64,000 nt of DNA from Promicromonospora soli (GCF_014653785.1 NZ_BNAS01000002.1:470807-534806); one strand, 5' to 3'; shown: positions 35,025 to 44,696, numbered from the stretch's first letter. Notes: generated by a model not told the origin, from the letters alone. Translations and numbers: made by a program.

Positions 35025-35255
35025 ATGTCGCTGTGGGGACCCGCGCTCGACGCGGAGATCGAGTACCGCCAGACCCAGGCCAAGAAGTCCTGGGGTGGCA
35101 AGCAGACGAGCTGGTCGGCCCGCACGGACCGCATCTCTCGTCGCGAGAAGGCCCAGGAGGAGCGGCCGGCGCGGCCGAGCCGCACCGAGCAGATCAAGAA
35201 GGGCATCGCGGGCATGCGCCCGGTGAGCACGCCCGCTCGCGGCCTGTTCGCGTGA
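35025..35255 (+). CDS. Small basic protein of unknown function
   Basis: A 76-residue hydrophilic protein (MSLWGPALDAEIEYRQTQAKK...) with many Arg/Lys and a short Trp-containing stretch (KKSWGGKQTSWSAR). ATG 35025 has a strong GGAGGA 4-5 nt upstream. It has no membrane segment or known motif. It lies just before the large LuxR regulator, and the CCACCTCAG repeats precede it. Confidence 0.6.
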   Translation: MSLWGPALDAEIEYRQTQAKKSWGGKQTSWSARTDRISRREKAQEERPARPSRTEQIKKGIAGMRPVSTPARGLFA

Positions 35256-35320
35256 TCCAGGTGAAGGCAGGAGCGCAAAAGGCCGGGGGGATTGTCGGTG
35301 ACCGGTGGCACGATGTGCAT

Positions 35321-38300
35321 GTGCGACGGTCCACGACGATCCCCCTGGTCTCCCGGCAGGAGCAGGTCGCCTCTCTCCTGCTGGCAGTGGGGCGCGCCTC
35401 GGCGGGCCGTCCCGGCTTCGCGCTCGTCGGTGGCGACGCCGGCGTCGGCAAGACGCGTCTGATCAGCCACGTCGCCGAGGCGGCGGAGCAGGCGGGGGCG
35501 AGCGCCGTCGTCGTGCACTGTGTGGACCTGGGGCAGGTGGGCATCCCGTACCTGCCGTTCACCGAGGCCCTGACCCAGCTACAGGCCGGCGCCGCCGGGC
35601 CGGAGGCCGCCGCGCGGGTTACCGAGCTCGTGGCGGAGCGGCCGGCGCTGTGGCGCCTGCTGGAGCCGGGCGGGACCGGCGATGCCGACCACGACGAGCG
35701 GCTCCAGCTCTTCGAGGGCATCGGGCGCAGCCTCGCTCTCTCCGGCGTGCCCGAGCGACCGCTCGTGCTGGTGATCGAGGACGCGCACTGGGCCGACGCG
35801 TCGACGCGCGACGTGCTGCGGTTCCTCGCGGCCCGCGCCCGCTCCGAGAACGTCCTGATCGTGGTGACCTACCGGTCGGACGACGTCGACCGGCGTCATC
35901 CGCTGCGCCCGCTGCTCGCCGAGCTGTCTCGGCTGGAGCACGTCGAGCGGATCGACCTGCAGCCCTTCAACGAGGACGAGCTGCGCGAGTTCACCACTGC
36001 CCTGGCCGGCCGGCCGCTGGCGCCCGCGGGGTTCGCCGAGGTGCTGGACCGGTCGGAGGGCAACGCATTCTTCGCGGAGGAGCTCCTGGACGCAGGCCCG
36101 GACTCGGCCAGCCTGCCCTGGACGCTCACCGAGGTGCTCCGCACCCGGCTCGAACGGCTGGACCCGGAGGTGCAGCAGGTGCTGCGCATCGCGTCGGTCG
36201 CCGGCCGCCGGGTGCGCGAGGAGCTGCTCCGGGCCGCCGCCGCGCGCTGGGGCAAGCTGGACGTCGACGCCGCACTGCGCGAGGCCGTCACCGCGCAGGT
36301 CCTCGTCGTGTCGGGCGCGCACCTGGAGTTCCGGCACGCGCTGCTTGCCGAGGCTCTCTATGCCGACCTCCTGCCGGGCGAACGGTCAGCGGTACACCGT
36401 GCCTACCTCGCGGTGATCGAGCAGGACGGGCCTGACGGCATGCCGATCGGCAGCGCCGCCGAACGCGCCCACCACGCCTTCGAGGGCCACGATCTGCCCG
36501 CGGCGCTGAGCGCTTCCCGGGACGCCGCCCTGCAGGCGCGCCAGCTGCTCGCCCCGGAGGAGGAGCTGAGGCACTGGGAGCAGGTGCTGGCCCTGTGGGA
36601 ATCCGTGCCGGACGCCGAGGAGCGGATCGGCCGCGACCGGGTTGACGTCGCACTCTCGGCGGGCGAGGCGGCCGCCAGGGCGGGTGACCCGATGCGCGCG
36701 GTCAAGCTGACGCAGCGCGCGGTCGACGGCGTCGACGACCCCGTGCGGCGAGCCGGACTGCAGCACGTGCTGGTGCACCGGTACCTCGACCTGCCGGACT
36801 GGGACGAGGTGCCCGGCCGGCTCGAAGCCGCGGTGGCGGAGCTGCGGGCCGCGCTCGAGATCCTGCCGGAGCGCAGCCCGGAACGGATCTGGACGAACGC
36901 ACTGCTGGCGCGGGTCACGATGATCATCGACCTGGACGACGACGCGCGCGGGCACGCCGCGTGCGCCATCGACGAGGCGCGGAAGATCGGCCAGTCCGGC
37001 GCCCTCGCCGACGCCCTGTCTACCCTCGCGGTGCTCGACGTCGCCGACCCCGACCGGGCCGCCGCGCTCCTCGACGAGGCCCGCACCGCCGCCGCCGACG
37101 CCGGTGACGTGCTCACGGAGATGCGCGCGCTCTACAACGCCGCGGCCAACCGCTTCTACGCGGGCGACCTCGCCCCCGCCGAGCAGCGCGTGGGGCAAGC
37201 GCTCGCCCGGGCCGAGGAGCTCGGCCTGGCGTGGAGCACGTACACCGTCAACCTGCGGATCCTGCAGGAGATCATGCTGTACTTCCGCGGTGACCTGACG
37301 CCGCGCCCGACCGAGGGCGTCCCCGCGACGTCCAAGCAGGTCATGGACGCGAGCCGGATGTACGCGGCGGTCGCCCGCGGCGACGACGACGTGATTGCCC
37401 GCGGCGAGGCCCTGTTCGACCACTGGCGGAGCGACGGCATGATCGCGCTCCTCGGCGGCGGCTGCCTCGTCGATGCCCTCACCTGGGCCGGGCGGTACGA
37501 CGACGCTGCGGCACTGGCGGAGCGGATCACGACCCACCTCGGCGAGGTGTGGTCCGAGCTGTTTCTCGCCCGGATCTGGCTGTCCTCGCTCGCGATCGCC
37601 GCGCTGGCCGACGCCGCGGAGGCGGACCGGTCCGCCGGACGCGCCGGCGCCCCCGGCTCGGCCGCAGCTACCGCTGTCGTGGCCCGCGCGGCCGAGCGGC
37701 TGGACCGCGGCGACTCGCTCCTGGCGACCGCCCGGGAGACGGCCCAGCGGGGACGTCCACGCGGCGGCGTGCTCGGGCCTGAGGGGCAGGCCTGGCTGCA
37801 GCGGGCCGCCGCGGAGAACGCCCGCCTGCACGCGGTGGTGGGCCACGCCCCGGGAGCGGCAGGCGCCTACTCCGAGGGCGGCGAGTCCGTGTCCGGCGAG
37901 CTGTGGCGGGAGGCCGCCGCCAGCTGGCAGGACACGGTGAACGCGTTCGACTTCGGGTATCGCTACGAGGTGGCGCGCTCGCGCTACCGCTGGGCCGAAG
38001 CCCTGCTCGGCGCCGGCGAGCGCGAAGCGGCGGAGGTCGAGGCCGCCGAGGCGCTCTCGGAGGCGGAGGACATGGGCGCGAGGCCCCTGGCCGACGCCGT
38101 CCGTGCGCTGGCCCGGCGTGCGCGGCTCGACCTGCCTGGGGTACGCCGCGCGACGGCGTCGACCCTCACCGAGCGGGAGGAGGAGGTGCTCGGCCTGGTC
38201 GCGCAGGGGCTGTCGAACCGGCAGATCGGCGAGCGGCTGTTCATCTCGACAAAGACGGTGAGCGTCCACGTGTCCAACCTGCTGGCCAAGCTCGGCGCCT

Positions 38301-38356
38301 CGGGGCGCGCCGAAGCGGTGAGCCTCGCGCACCAGCGTGGGCTGCTCGAAGTGTGA
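35321..38356 (+). CDS. Large ATP-binding LuxR-type regulator (LAL/AAA-HTH)
   Basis: About 1011 residues. An N-terminal AAA-like ATPase has Walker A GGDAGVGKTRL and Walker B LVLVIEDAHWAD. A long helical TPR-like middle follows, and a C-terminal LuxR HTH ends LTEREEEVLGLVAQGLSNRQIGERLFISTKTVSVHVSNLLAKLG. This is the LAL layout, where ATP binding and a ligand change DNA binding. The start is uncertain: GTG 35321 and GTG 35315 are in frame and neither has a clear Shine-Dalgarno. The activated genes are not known; neighbours are candidates. Confidence 0.88.
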   Translation: MRRSTTIPLVSRQEQVASLLLAVGRASAGRPGFALVGGDAGVGKTRLISHVAEAAEQAGASAVVVHCVDLGQVGIPYLPFTEALTQLQAGAAGPEAAARVTELVAERPALWRLLEPGGTGDADHDERLQLFEGIGRSLALSGVPERPLVLVIEDAHWADASTRDVLRFLAARARSENVLIVVTYRSDDVDRRHPLRPLLAELSRLEHVERIDLQPFNEDELREFTTALAGRPLAPAGFAEVLDRSEGNAFFAEELLDAGPDSASLPWTLTEVLRTRLERLDPEVQQVLRIASVAGRRVREELLRAAAARWGKLDVDAALREAVTAQVLVVSGAHLEFRHALLAEALYADLLPGERSAVHRAYLAVIEQDGPDGMPIGSAAERAHHAFEGHDLPAALSASRDAALQARQLLAPEEELRHWEQVLALWESVPDAEERIGRDRVDVALSAGEAAARAGDPMRAVKLTQRAVDGVDDPVRRAGLQHVLVHRYLDLPDWDEVPGRLEAAVAELRAALEILPERSPERIWTNALLARVTMIIDLDDDARGHAACAIDEARKIGQSGALADALSTLAVLDVADPDRAAALLDEARTAAADAGDVLTEMRALYNAAANRFYAGDLAPAEQRVGQALARAEELGLAWSTYTVNLRILQEIMLYFRGDLTPRPTEGVPATSKQVMDASRMYAAVARGDDDVIARGEALFDHWRSDGMIALLGGGCLVDALTWAGRYDDAAALAERITTHLGEVWSELFLARIWLSSLAIAALADAAEADRSAGRAGAPGSAAATAVVARAAERLDRGDSLLATARETAQRGRPRGGVLGPEGQAWLQRAAAENARLHAVVGHAPGAAGAYSEGGESVSGELWREAAASWQDTVNAFDFGYRYEVARSRYRWAEALLGAGEREAAEVEAAEALSEAEDMGARPLADAVRALARRARLDLPGVRRATASTLTEREEEVLGLVAQGLSNRQIGERLFISTKTVSVHVSNLLAKLGASGRAEAVSLAHQRGLLEV

Positions 38357-38446
38357 CCAGAACACGGCAGGCTACCTGCCCGACGCAAAAGGGACACATC
38401 CGGTACATCTATCGCGCCCACCGAGTTCTCTCGCAATACTGAGTAG

Positions 38447-40642
38447 ATGCCGACGGACCTCCAGGCGTTGCGAGACCTCGAGCACGTCGGTCTCGGCGCT
38501 CCCACTGCGGACGAGGCCTTTGACCGGTTTGCCCGTCTGGTTCGGCGCCACCTGCAGGTGCCGGCCGCCGTCGTCTACTTCGTGGTTCGCGACGGGCAGG
38601 TCCTCGCCGGCGCGTCCGGGGTGCCGGAGCCCATGCAGTCGAACCGCCTGCTGCAGTACCCGGGCAAGCTCACGAGCGTCATCGCGACGCGCGGTGAGCC
38701 GGTCGTGACGTCGGACGCCCGCGTGGATCCCTTGCTGCACGACAACTATCTCGTCCGCGAGATGGGCCTGGTCGCGCTCGCCGGCTACCCCGTCTTCGAC
38801 ATGCGTGGACGTGCCGTCGGGGCGCTGTGCGCCGTGGTGGACGAGCCACGCGAGTGGTCGGACGACGACCTGGCCTCCCTCGCCGACCTCGCCGCCGCCT
38901 GTACCGCCGAGCTGCGCCTGCGCGCCGAGCGGGAGCGCGCGCGCCGCATCCAGGAGACGGCGGTCAGGGCGAACCGCCGCAGCCGGTTCCTGCTCTCCCT
39001 CAGCGAGGCGTTCGCGAACGCGAACACGATGGACCAGGTCGAAGAGGTGATCATCGAGGTCGCCACCGCCGGGATCGGCGCGCGGTACTGCGCGTTCGCC
39101 GTGACCGACGCCGACGGGCGGGGCATCACCTACCGGTCCCTCGTCCACGCCGAACCGCAGTTCCCGCAGCGGCTGCGGCAGGCCAAGCTGGAGGACGAGC
39201 GTCCCCTGGCCGAGGCGGCCCGTACCGGCCGTCCCCTGTTCTTCCGGACCAGCGACGAGATGTTCTCGGCGTACCCCGCGGTCAAGGATCTCTGCGACCC
39301 GGAGGTCGGCGCCCGGGCATTCCTTCCCGTCGTGACGGCCGGCGCCGTGGTCGCCGTCATCGCGCTGGCCTGGGATCGCGACCGGGGGCCGGACAAGGAC
39401 TCGTACGCGCTCCAGACCGGCCTCGCCCACTACACCGGCCACGCCCTGGAACGCGCCCGGCTCCTGGAGGAGCGCCGCGAGTCCGCGAAGACGCTGCAGC
39501 GGGCGATGCTCAGCCGCCTGCCCGAGGTGCCGCACCTCGACATGGCGGCGACCTATGCGCCGGCCACGCGCTCCGACCAGATCGGCGGCGACTGGTACGA
39601 CGCCGTGGCTGTGGACGACGACGCGACCATGTTCATGATCGGCGACGTGACCGGCCACGACATGCGCGCTGCGGCGAAGATGGGCCAGCTCAGGTCCCTG
39701 CTGCGCGCTTTCGCGTGGAGCCACGACGAGTCGCCGTCGGCCCTGTTGTCGCTGCTCGACAAGGCCAACTCGGGCCTAGGGCTGCTGGCCAGCGGGACCG
39801 CCGTGGTGGCCCGGCTGGAACGCGTCGCCGGGGCCTACCAGCTCATCTGGTCCACCGCCGGCCACCCGCCGCCCCTCGTGCTCCGCGAGGACGGCACCGT
39901 GGAGCGCCTGGCGGTGCTGCCCGACATGATGCTGGGCGTGCGGCCGACGGCGAAGCGAACCGACCACGTCACCACGCTGCACCCCGGCGACACCCTCCTG
40001 CTCTACACGGACGGGCTCGCCGAGCAGCGCGGCACCACCCCCGACGAGTGGTTGAACCGCCTGCAGATGACGCTCGGCGCGCTCGGCGAGACGGCGACCG
40101 CCGCGCTTCCTGTCACCCTTGTGCGCCGCCTCGCCTCGGACGACCAGCGCGACGACGTCGCCGTGCTCGCCGTCCGCGTGCGGGCCGCGGCCCCGTCGGG
40201 CCCGCCGTCGCCCGGGCGCCCCGCCACGGCGGAGCGCAAGCTGGCCCCGTCGCTGTGCGACGTCGGCCCGGCCCGCATCTGGGTCGACGACGTTCTGGAG
40301 AGCTGCGGCGTGCCGATGCCCTTGCGCCGCACGGTGATGCTGCTGACGTCGGAGGTGCTGACCAACGCCGTCGACCACGGGCAGGCGCCGTTCACGGCCA
40401 CCGTCGAGGTGGACATGGACCGGCTTCGGGTCGGGGTGCGGGACTCGTCGACCGTGCAGCCCGAGCTGCGCGACCCGACGGTCACCGAGTTCGGCGGGCG
40501 CGGCGTGCAGTTCCTCGAGCGGCTGGCCTCCCGGTGGGGCGTGGACCGGCACGGTGGGGCAGGTCCGAGCCACATGCAGGGCGGGCCGCGCGAGGACCGG
40601 CGGACGGGCAAGACAGTCTGGTTCGAGCTCGACCTCGGGTGA
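38447..40642 (+). CDS. GAF-GAF-PP2C (SpoIIE)-HATPase phosphatase/anti-sigma-like protein
   Basis: A 731-residue signalling protein. Two GAF domains (about 20-165 and 190-335; ending RARLLEERRESAKTLQRAML) lead to a SpoIIE-type PP2C domain with DQIGGDWYDAV, MFMIGDVTGHDMRAAAKMGQ, TAGHPPPL and LLYTDGLAEQR. A C-terminal HATPase (VMLLTSEVLTNAVDHG and GGRGVQFLERLASRWG) resembles RsbW-type kinases. Phosphatase and kinase-like modules in one chain suggest a partner-switching controller of a sigma factor. No STAS or RsbV gene is nearby. ATG 38447 lies 6 nt after a weak -10 (AATACT). Confidence 0.92.
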   Translation: MPTDLQALRDLEHVGLGAPTADEAFDRFARLVRRHLQVPAAVVYFVVRDGQVLAGASGVPEPMQSNRLLQYPGKLTSVIATRGEPVVTSDARVDPLLHDNYLVREMGLVALAGYPVFDMRGRAVGALCAVVDEPREWSDDDLASLADLAAACTAELRLRAERERARRIQETAVRANRRSRFLLSLSEAFANANTMDQVEEVIIEVATAGIGARYCAFAVTDADGRGITYRSLVHAEPQFPQRLRQAKLEDERPLAEAARTGRPLFFRTSDEMFSAYPAVKDLCDPEVGARAFLPVVTAGAVVAVIALAWDRDRGPDKDSYALQTGLAHYTGHALERARLLEERRESAKTLQRAMLSRLPEVPHLDMAATYAPATRSDQIGGDWYDAVAVDDDATMFMIGDVTGHDMRAAAKMGQLRSLLRAFAWSHDESPSALLSLLDKANSGLGLLASGTAVVARLERVAGAYQLIWSTAGHPPPLVLREDGTVERLAVLPDMMLGVRPTAKRTDHVTTLHPGDTLLLYTDGLAEQRGTTPDEWLNRLQMTLGALGETATAALPVTLVRRLASDDQRDDVAVLAVRVRAAAPSGPPSPGRPATAERKLAPSLCDVGPARIWVDDVLESCGVPMPLRRTVMLLTSEVLTNAVDHGQAPFTATVEVDMDRLRVGVRDSSTVQPELRDPTVTEFGGRGVQFLERLASRWGVDRHGGAGPSHMQGGPREDRRTGKTVWFELDLG

Positions 40643-40714
40643 ACTTCGCCGGCGACTTCGGTCAGGATCGAATCCGCCAGGAGGGTGTCAGTGGTGCCGC
40701 GTACGGTGTGAGCT

Positions 40715-41734
40715 ATGGCACAGACAGCGTCACCCAAGCAGAGCACCGGTGAGGCCCGCACCGGGGACGAGCTCTCCGCGCAGCTCGAGGTGTACCGCCG
40801 GGAGCTCACCGGATACTGCTACCGCCTGCTGGGCGGCACGTTCGACGCCGACGACGCGGTCCAGGAGACCCTCCTGCGCGCGTGGCGCTCGTACGAGCGG
40901 TTCGAGGGCCGCTCCTCACTGCGCACCTGGCTGTACCGGATCGCCACCAACGTGTGCTTCGACCAGCTCGGGTCCAGCCGCGCCAAGCGCGAGCGCCCCA
41001 TGGGCCTCGGCGCTGCGGCCGACCCGGTCGAGGAGAGCCTCGCGGCAGTGCTGCCCGAGTACGCATGGGTCGAGCCGGTACCCACCGAGCACGTGCTCCC
41101 GGGTGCGGGCGACCCAGCGGACACCGCCGTCGCACGGGAGTCCGTGCGGCTCGCGTTCGTCGCCGCGCTGCAGCACCTGCCGGCCAAGCAGCGCGCGGTG
41201 CTCATCCTGCGCGAGGTGCTGCGCTGGCCCGCGACGGAGGTCGCCACGCTGCTCGACACCTCGGTGGCCTCGGTGAACAGCGCGCTGCAGCGGGCGCGGG
41301 CCACGCTCGCCGACAAGGCGCCGGACCGGTCCGGTACCTCGGAGTCGGCCGAGCCGGCGTCGGCCGACGAGTCCGAGCTGCTGGAGCGGTACGTCGCGGC
41401 GTTCGAGCGGTACGACATGACCGCGCTGGCCAACCTGCTCCGCGAGGACGCGGTGATGAACATGCCGCCGTACTCGATGTGGCTGGAGGGCATCGAGAAC
41501 ATCCAGGCCTGGATGACCGGTCCGGGCAACGGCTGCGAGGGATCGCGCTGTGTGCCGATCCATGTCAACGGCACCCCGGGGTTCGCGCAGTACCGCCCCG
41601 ACCCGAAGGGGGGCCACTTCCCGTGGGGCATCGTGGTGCTGGAGAACGACGGCCGGCACATCACCGGCATCACCACCTTCATCGACACCGAGAAGTGGTT
41701 CCCCCGGTTCGGCCTGCCGGACCACATCGACTGA
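40715..41734 (+). CDS. ECF sigma factor with SnoaL-like C-terminal domain (SigG/ECF56-like)
   Basis: A 339-residue sigma factor. Region 2 is DADDAVQETLLRAWRSYERFEGRSSLRTWLYRIATNVCFD, and region 4 is LQHLPAKQRAVLILREVLRWPATEVATLLDTSVASVNSALQRARATL (quoted in pieces as ALQHLPAKQRAVLILREVL and VASVNSALQRAR). The last ~130 residues (YVAAFERYDMTALANLLREDAVMNMPPYS onward) form a SnoaL/NTF2-like domain, as in ECF56/SigG types that lack an anti-sigma factor. -10 TACGGT lies 7 nt before ATG 40715. The SpoIIE-like protein upstream could be functionally linked, but no evidence shows it. Confidence 0.92.
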   Translation: MAQTASPKQSTGEARTGDELSAQLEVYRRELTGYCYRLLGGTFDADDAVQETLLRAWRSYERFEGRSSLRTWLYRIATNVCFDQLGSSRAKRERPMGLGAAADPVEESLAAVLPEYAWVEPVPTEHVLPGAGDPADTAVARESVRLAFVAALQHLPAKQRAVLILREVLRWPATEVATLLDTSVASVNSALQRARATLADKAPDRSGTSESAEPASADESELLERYVAAFERYDMTALANLLREDAVMNMPPYSMWLEGIENIQAWMTGPGNGCEGSRCVPIHVNGTPGFAQYRPDPKGGHFPWGIVVLENDGRHITGITTFIDTEKWFPRFGLPDHID

Positions 41735-41758
41735 GCATTTGGCAATACCCTCACAAGG

Positions 41759-42220
41759 GTGACTGTGCGATCCGTGGTGGTCGGCGTTGACCACAAGCAC
41801 CCGGAACTGGCTCGGCGAGCAGCGTCGCTCGTCCAGTCCCTGGGTGGAAGCCTGATCGAGCTCGTATGCGTGTGGGTCGACGAGACGGCAGTCTCGGACT
41901 CGCGGGGATTCACCGTGTCGGTGGATCCGGACATTGCCGTGTCCTCCGACGCGTACGGGGCCGACGTCCTGGCGGGGCTGAACCGGGCGATGGCCGACGT
42001 CGGCCTGCCGTGGACCGCCCTGCGCGGCGCCGGCGACCCCGCGACCGAGCTGGCTCGCGTGGCCGACGAGATGGGGGCCGCGATGATCGTCGTCGGCACC
42101 CGGCAGCCCGGCCTGCGCGGCTGGGCGACGAACCTCGTGGGCGGGACCGTCGCCGGACGGCTCATCCACAACCAGCCGCGCCCCGTGCTGGTCCTCCCGG
42201 AGACGACGTCGGCCTCGTGA
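41759..42220 (+). CDS. Universal stress protein (UspA family)
   Basis: A 153-residue alpha/beta protein. It starts VRSVVVGVDHKHPELARRAASL with the usual beta1 and the ATP-contact Asp, and ends GTRQPGLRGWATNLVGGTVAGRLIHNQPRPVLVLP with the ATP-binding Gly-rich loop. GTG 41759 is 7 nt after -10-like TACCCT. It overlaps the CrcB gene by 4 nt, so co-expression with fluoride channels is likely. Confidence 0.88.
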   Translation: MTVRSVVVGVDHKHPELARRAASLVQSLGGSLIELVCVWVDETAVSDSRGFTVSVDPDIAVSSDAYGADVLAGLNRAMADVGLPWTALRGAGDPATELARVADEMGAAMIVVGTRQPGLRGWATNLVGGTVAGRLIHNQPRPVLVLPETTSAS

Positions 42221-42738
42221 GCGATAGGTTCTTCCAAGACCTGTCGAGCGTCCACGAGGGGGCACGCCGCGTGACCCGAGCACCGCACCGAGACTGGCGG
42301 TACGTCGGACTCGTCGCGCTCGGCGGAGCCGCCGGCTCGCTTGGCCGGTACCTGCTGGGCGGGTGGGCGGGGGCGCTCCTGACGCCGCTGACCGTCCTGT
42401 TCCCGAGCACGGCCGACACGGTGCTCTGGTTCCCGATCGGGACGCTCGTGGTCAATGTGGTCGGCGCGCTCGCCCTGGGATACCTCCTGGAGGCGCTCGC
42501 CCGCCGCGGCCGCGAGACCGTACGACGCCGCAAGATCCGCATCGGGATCGGGACCGGCGTGATCGGCGGCTTCACTACCTACTCGACCCTGGCGCTGGAG
42601 ACCCAGCAGCTGCTGGCCGATGGGCTCGGCTGGCTTGCCCTGCTGTACGTGGTCCTGTCTCTCGCCGGCGGCACGGCGGCGTGCCTCGGCGGGATCGCGA
42701 TCGCGGCGCGCGCCGCCCGACGTCGGAAGGGCAGGTAA
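42217..42738 (+). CDS. crcB: Fluoride ion channel CrcB/Fluc, subunit 1
   Basis: A 173-residue four-helix protein. GGAAGSLGRYLLG, VVNVVGALALGYLL and GGFTTYSTLALE are the Fluc signatures (Asn for dimer packing and the Phe/Thr track). GTG 42217 overlaps the USP stop (GTGA); GTG 42271 is an alternative that removes 18 residues. Fluc channels work as dual-topology dimers, and actinobacteria often encode two subunits. Confidence 0.93.
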   Translation: MSDRFFQDLSSVHEGARRVTRAPHRDWRYVGLVALGGAAGSLGRYLLGGWAGALLTPLTVLFPSTADTVLWFPIGTLVVNVVGALALGYLLEALARRGRETVRRRKIRIGIGTGVIGGFTTYSTLALETQQLLADGLGWLALLYVVLSLAGGTAACLGGIAIAARAARRRKGR

Positions 42739-42742
42739 CGGG

Positions 42743-43138
42743 ATGATCGAGCTCCTCGTGGTGGCCGTCGGCGGTGGCGTGGGCGCCGCCGCCCGGTTCA
42801 TGGTCGACGGCGAGATCCGCGCCCGACACTCCGGTGGGTTCCCGTGGGGGACGTTCGTCGTGAACGTCGTGGGCTCGTTCCTCATCGGGGTGTTCTCGAC
42901 GCTGTTCTTCACGCTGACGCACTACGGCGTGGCCGCGGAAGACGCCCGCATGCTTCGGTTCGCCCTGACGACCGGCCTGTGCGGCGGGTTCACCACGTTT
43001 TCCACAGCCACTGTGGAGTCGATCCGCCTGGCCCAGTCCGGCCGGATGCGCCTCGCGCTGGCGAACGCCCTGGGCACGCTCGGACTGACGGTCGCGGCCG
43101 CAGGGCTCGGCATAGCGGTGGGCGGGGTGTTCGGCTGA
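42743..43138 (+). CDS. crcB: Fluoride ion channel CrcB/Fluc, subunit 2
   Basis: A 131-residue four-helix Fluc protein with GGGVGAAARFMVDGE, FVVNVVGSFLIGVF and GGFTTFSTATVESIRLAQSG. ATG 42743 has GGAAGGGCAGG upstream and follows subunit 1 by 4 nt. The two likely form a heterodimeric or antiparallel pair. No crcB/fluoride riboswitch motif is visible upstream. Confidence 0.94.
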   Translation: MIELLVVAVGGGVGAAARFMVDGEIRARHSGGFPWGTFVVNVVGSFLIGVFSTLFFTLTHYGVAAEDARMLRFALTTGLCGGFTTFSTATVESIRLAQSGRMRLALANALGTLGLTVAAAGLGIAVGGVFG

Positions 43139-43162
43139 CCGGGATGGGCCGCTCGAGCCGCT

Positions 43163-43582
43163 CTACCCCACGTCGGCCTCGTCGGCCTCGTCGGCCTCGT
43201 CGATCTCGAACCAGCCGAGGAACAGCGAGGCCAGCGACGTCCACTCGCCGAGCGGCCGATCGCCCACAAAGCGGGCCGCTTCCTCGGGCGTACGGTTTGA
43301 CAACGCGATGTCGACGATGAAATGACCGCCGCCTTCCTTCCAGACGACGGCCGCATTTGTCCGCCGGTTCGACTCCCTGATCCCTGCCCAGAGCTCGCTC
43401 TCCGGCCTCTGCGCTCGCTCGATGGACGGGTAGTCGCTCGTGTGTTCCCAGTGCGACCACGCGTGGCTCAGCGCACGCTCGAGATCGGCCTGCGCGGAGG
43501 CGACGCGCGTTTCACCGACGGCCGCCATGCCCAGGCCGAGGCCCTCGATGACCTCGTTCACCTGCTGTTGTCTGCTTGCCAT
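43163..43582 (-). CDS. Hypothetical protein with C-terminal DEA repeats
   Basis: A 139-residue soluble protein of unknown family (SHAWSHWEHTSDYPSIERAQ; KEGGGHFIVDIALSNRTPEE). The C-terminus DEADEADEAD is encoded by a 9-bp repeat: GTCGGCCTC at 43172, 43181 and 43190, then a variant at 43199. The repeat number could vary without breaking the frame. It is convergent with crcB. Confidence 0.65.
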   Translation of the reverse strand: MASRQQQVNEVIEGLGLGMAAVGETRVASAQADLERALSHAWSHWEHTSDYPSIERAQRPESELWAGIRESNRRTNAAVVWKEGGGHFIVDIALSNRTPEEAARFVGDRPLGEWTSLASLFLGWFEIDEADEADEADVG

Positions 43583-43719
43583 GTCCGGACCTTACGCCCA
43601 CACCTCATTCCGGGCCCCAGGCGCAATCGCACGCCGTACCCGCCGCCGTACGCCTGGCGATGTGCGGCTCTCGGTCCGCGACAGCACGCGTGTCGGTGGG
43701 CCGTGGCAGGCTTCGCTGC

Positions 43720-44652
43720 ATGAGCCTCATGCTCCTCGACTCCGCCTCGCTGTACTTCCGCGCATTTTTCGGAGTGCCCGACTCGCTGCGCGCGCCCGAC
43801 GGCATGCCGGTGAACGCCGTCCGCGGCCTGCTGGACACCATCGCCTGGCTTGTCACGACCCATGGTCCCGACCGCATGGTCGCGTGCTGGGACGACGACT
43901 GGCGCCCCGCCTTCCGCGTCGAGGCCATCCCGAGCTACAAGGCGCACCGCGTCGCGCAGGAGGTGCCAGGCACCACGGGCATCGAAGAGGTACCCGAGAC
44001 GCTGCTCGCCCAGGTTCCGGTCATCGTGGACCTGCTGGCGGCACTCGGCATCGCGCGCGTGGGTGTGCCCGGCTACGAGGCCGACGACGTCATCGGAACC
44101 CTGACCACCCGCGCTGTCGAGCAGGACGCGGGACCGGTGGACATCGTCACGGGCGACCGCGACCTGTTCCAGCTGGTCGACGACGCCGCCGGCGTCCGGG
44201 TGCTGTACCCCGCGCGCGGCATCCGCGACCCCGACGTGGTGAACGAGGAGCGGCTGGCCGAGAAGTACGGCGTCGCGTCGGGGCAGGCCTACGCGGACAT
44301 GGCGACGCTCCGGGGCGACCCCAGCGACGGCCTGCCGGGCGTGCCCGGCATCGGCGAGAAGACGGCGGCGAAGCTGCTCGCCCAGTACGGCACGCTGGCC
44401 GGGATCCTCGCGGCCCGGGACGCCGGCGACAAGGGCCTGACCTCGACGCTGCGTCACCGTCTGCTGGAGTCCGACGCCTATCTGCAGGTCGCACCCATCG
44501 TCGTGCAGGTGGCACGGGACGTGCCGCTGCCCGCATTCGATCCGACGATCCCCACGGCGCCCGCAGACCCCGACGCGCTGGAGGCACTGACTGCGCAGTG
44601 GGGCCTGAAGTCCAGCGTGGAGCGGGTGCGGACGGCGTTCGGCTGGGCCTGA
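43720..44652 (+). CDS. Stand-alone 5'-3' exonuclease (FEN domain)
   Basis: A 310-residue protein matching the 5'-nuclease part of DNA polymerase I without a polymerase domain. MLLDSASLYFRAFFG, CWDDDWRPAFR, PGYEADDVIGTL and DIVTGDRDLFQLVDD hold the metal-binding acidic residues, and GVPGIGEKTAAKLLAQYG is the helix-hairpin/H3TH. Such proteins remove RNA primers or flaps. -10-like CAGGCT lies 7 nt before ATG 43720. Confidence 0.93.
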   Translation: MSLMLLDSASLYFRAFFGVPDSLRAPDGMPVNAVRGLLDTIAWLVTTHGPDRMVACWDDDWRPAFRVEAIPSYKAHRVAQEVPGTTGIEEVPETLLAQVPVIVDLLAALGIARVGVPGYEADDVIGTLTTRAVEQDAGPVDIVTGDRDLFQLVDDAAGVRVLYPARGIRDPDVVNEERLAEKYGVASGQAYADMATLRGDPSDGLPGVPGIGEKTAAKLLAQYGTLAGILAARDAGDKGLTSTLRHRLLESDAYLQVAPIVVQVARDVPLPAFDPTIPTAPADPDALEALTAQWGLKSSVERVRTAFGWA

Positions 44653-44696
44653 TTTCCCTACGTGTCAGACGTGCCGGCCACTGAAGGCGAGGTGCG

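Noticed and set aside
42217-43138. A fluoride riboswitch ahead of the crcB genes
   Set aside because: The upstream sequence is USP coding sequence, with no riboswitch pattern that I can identify.
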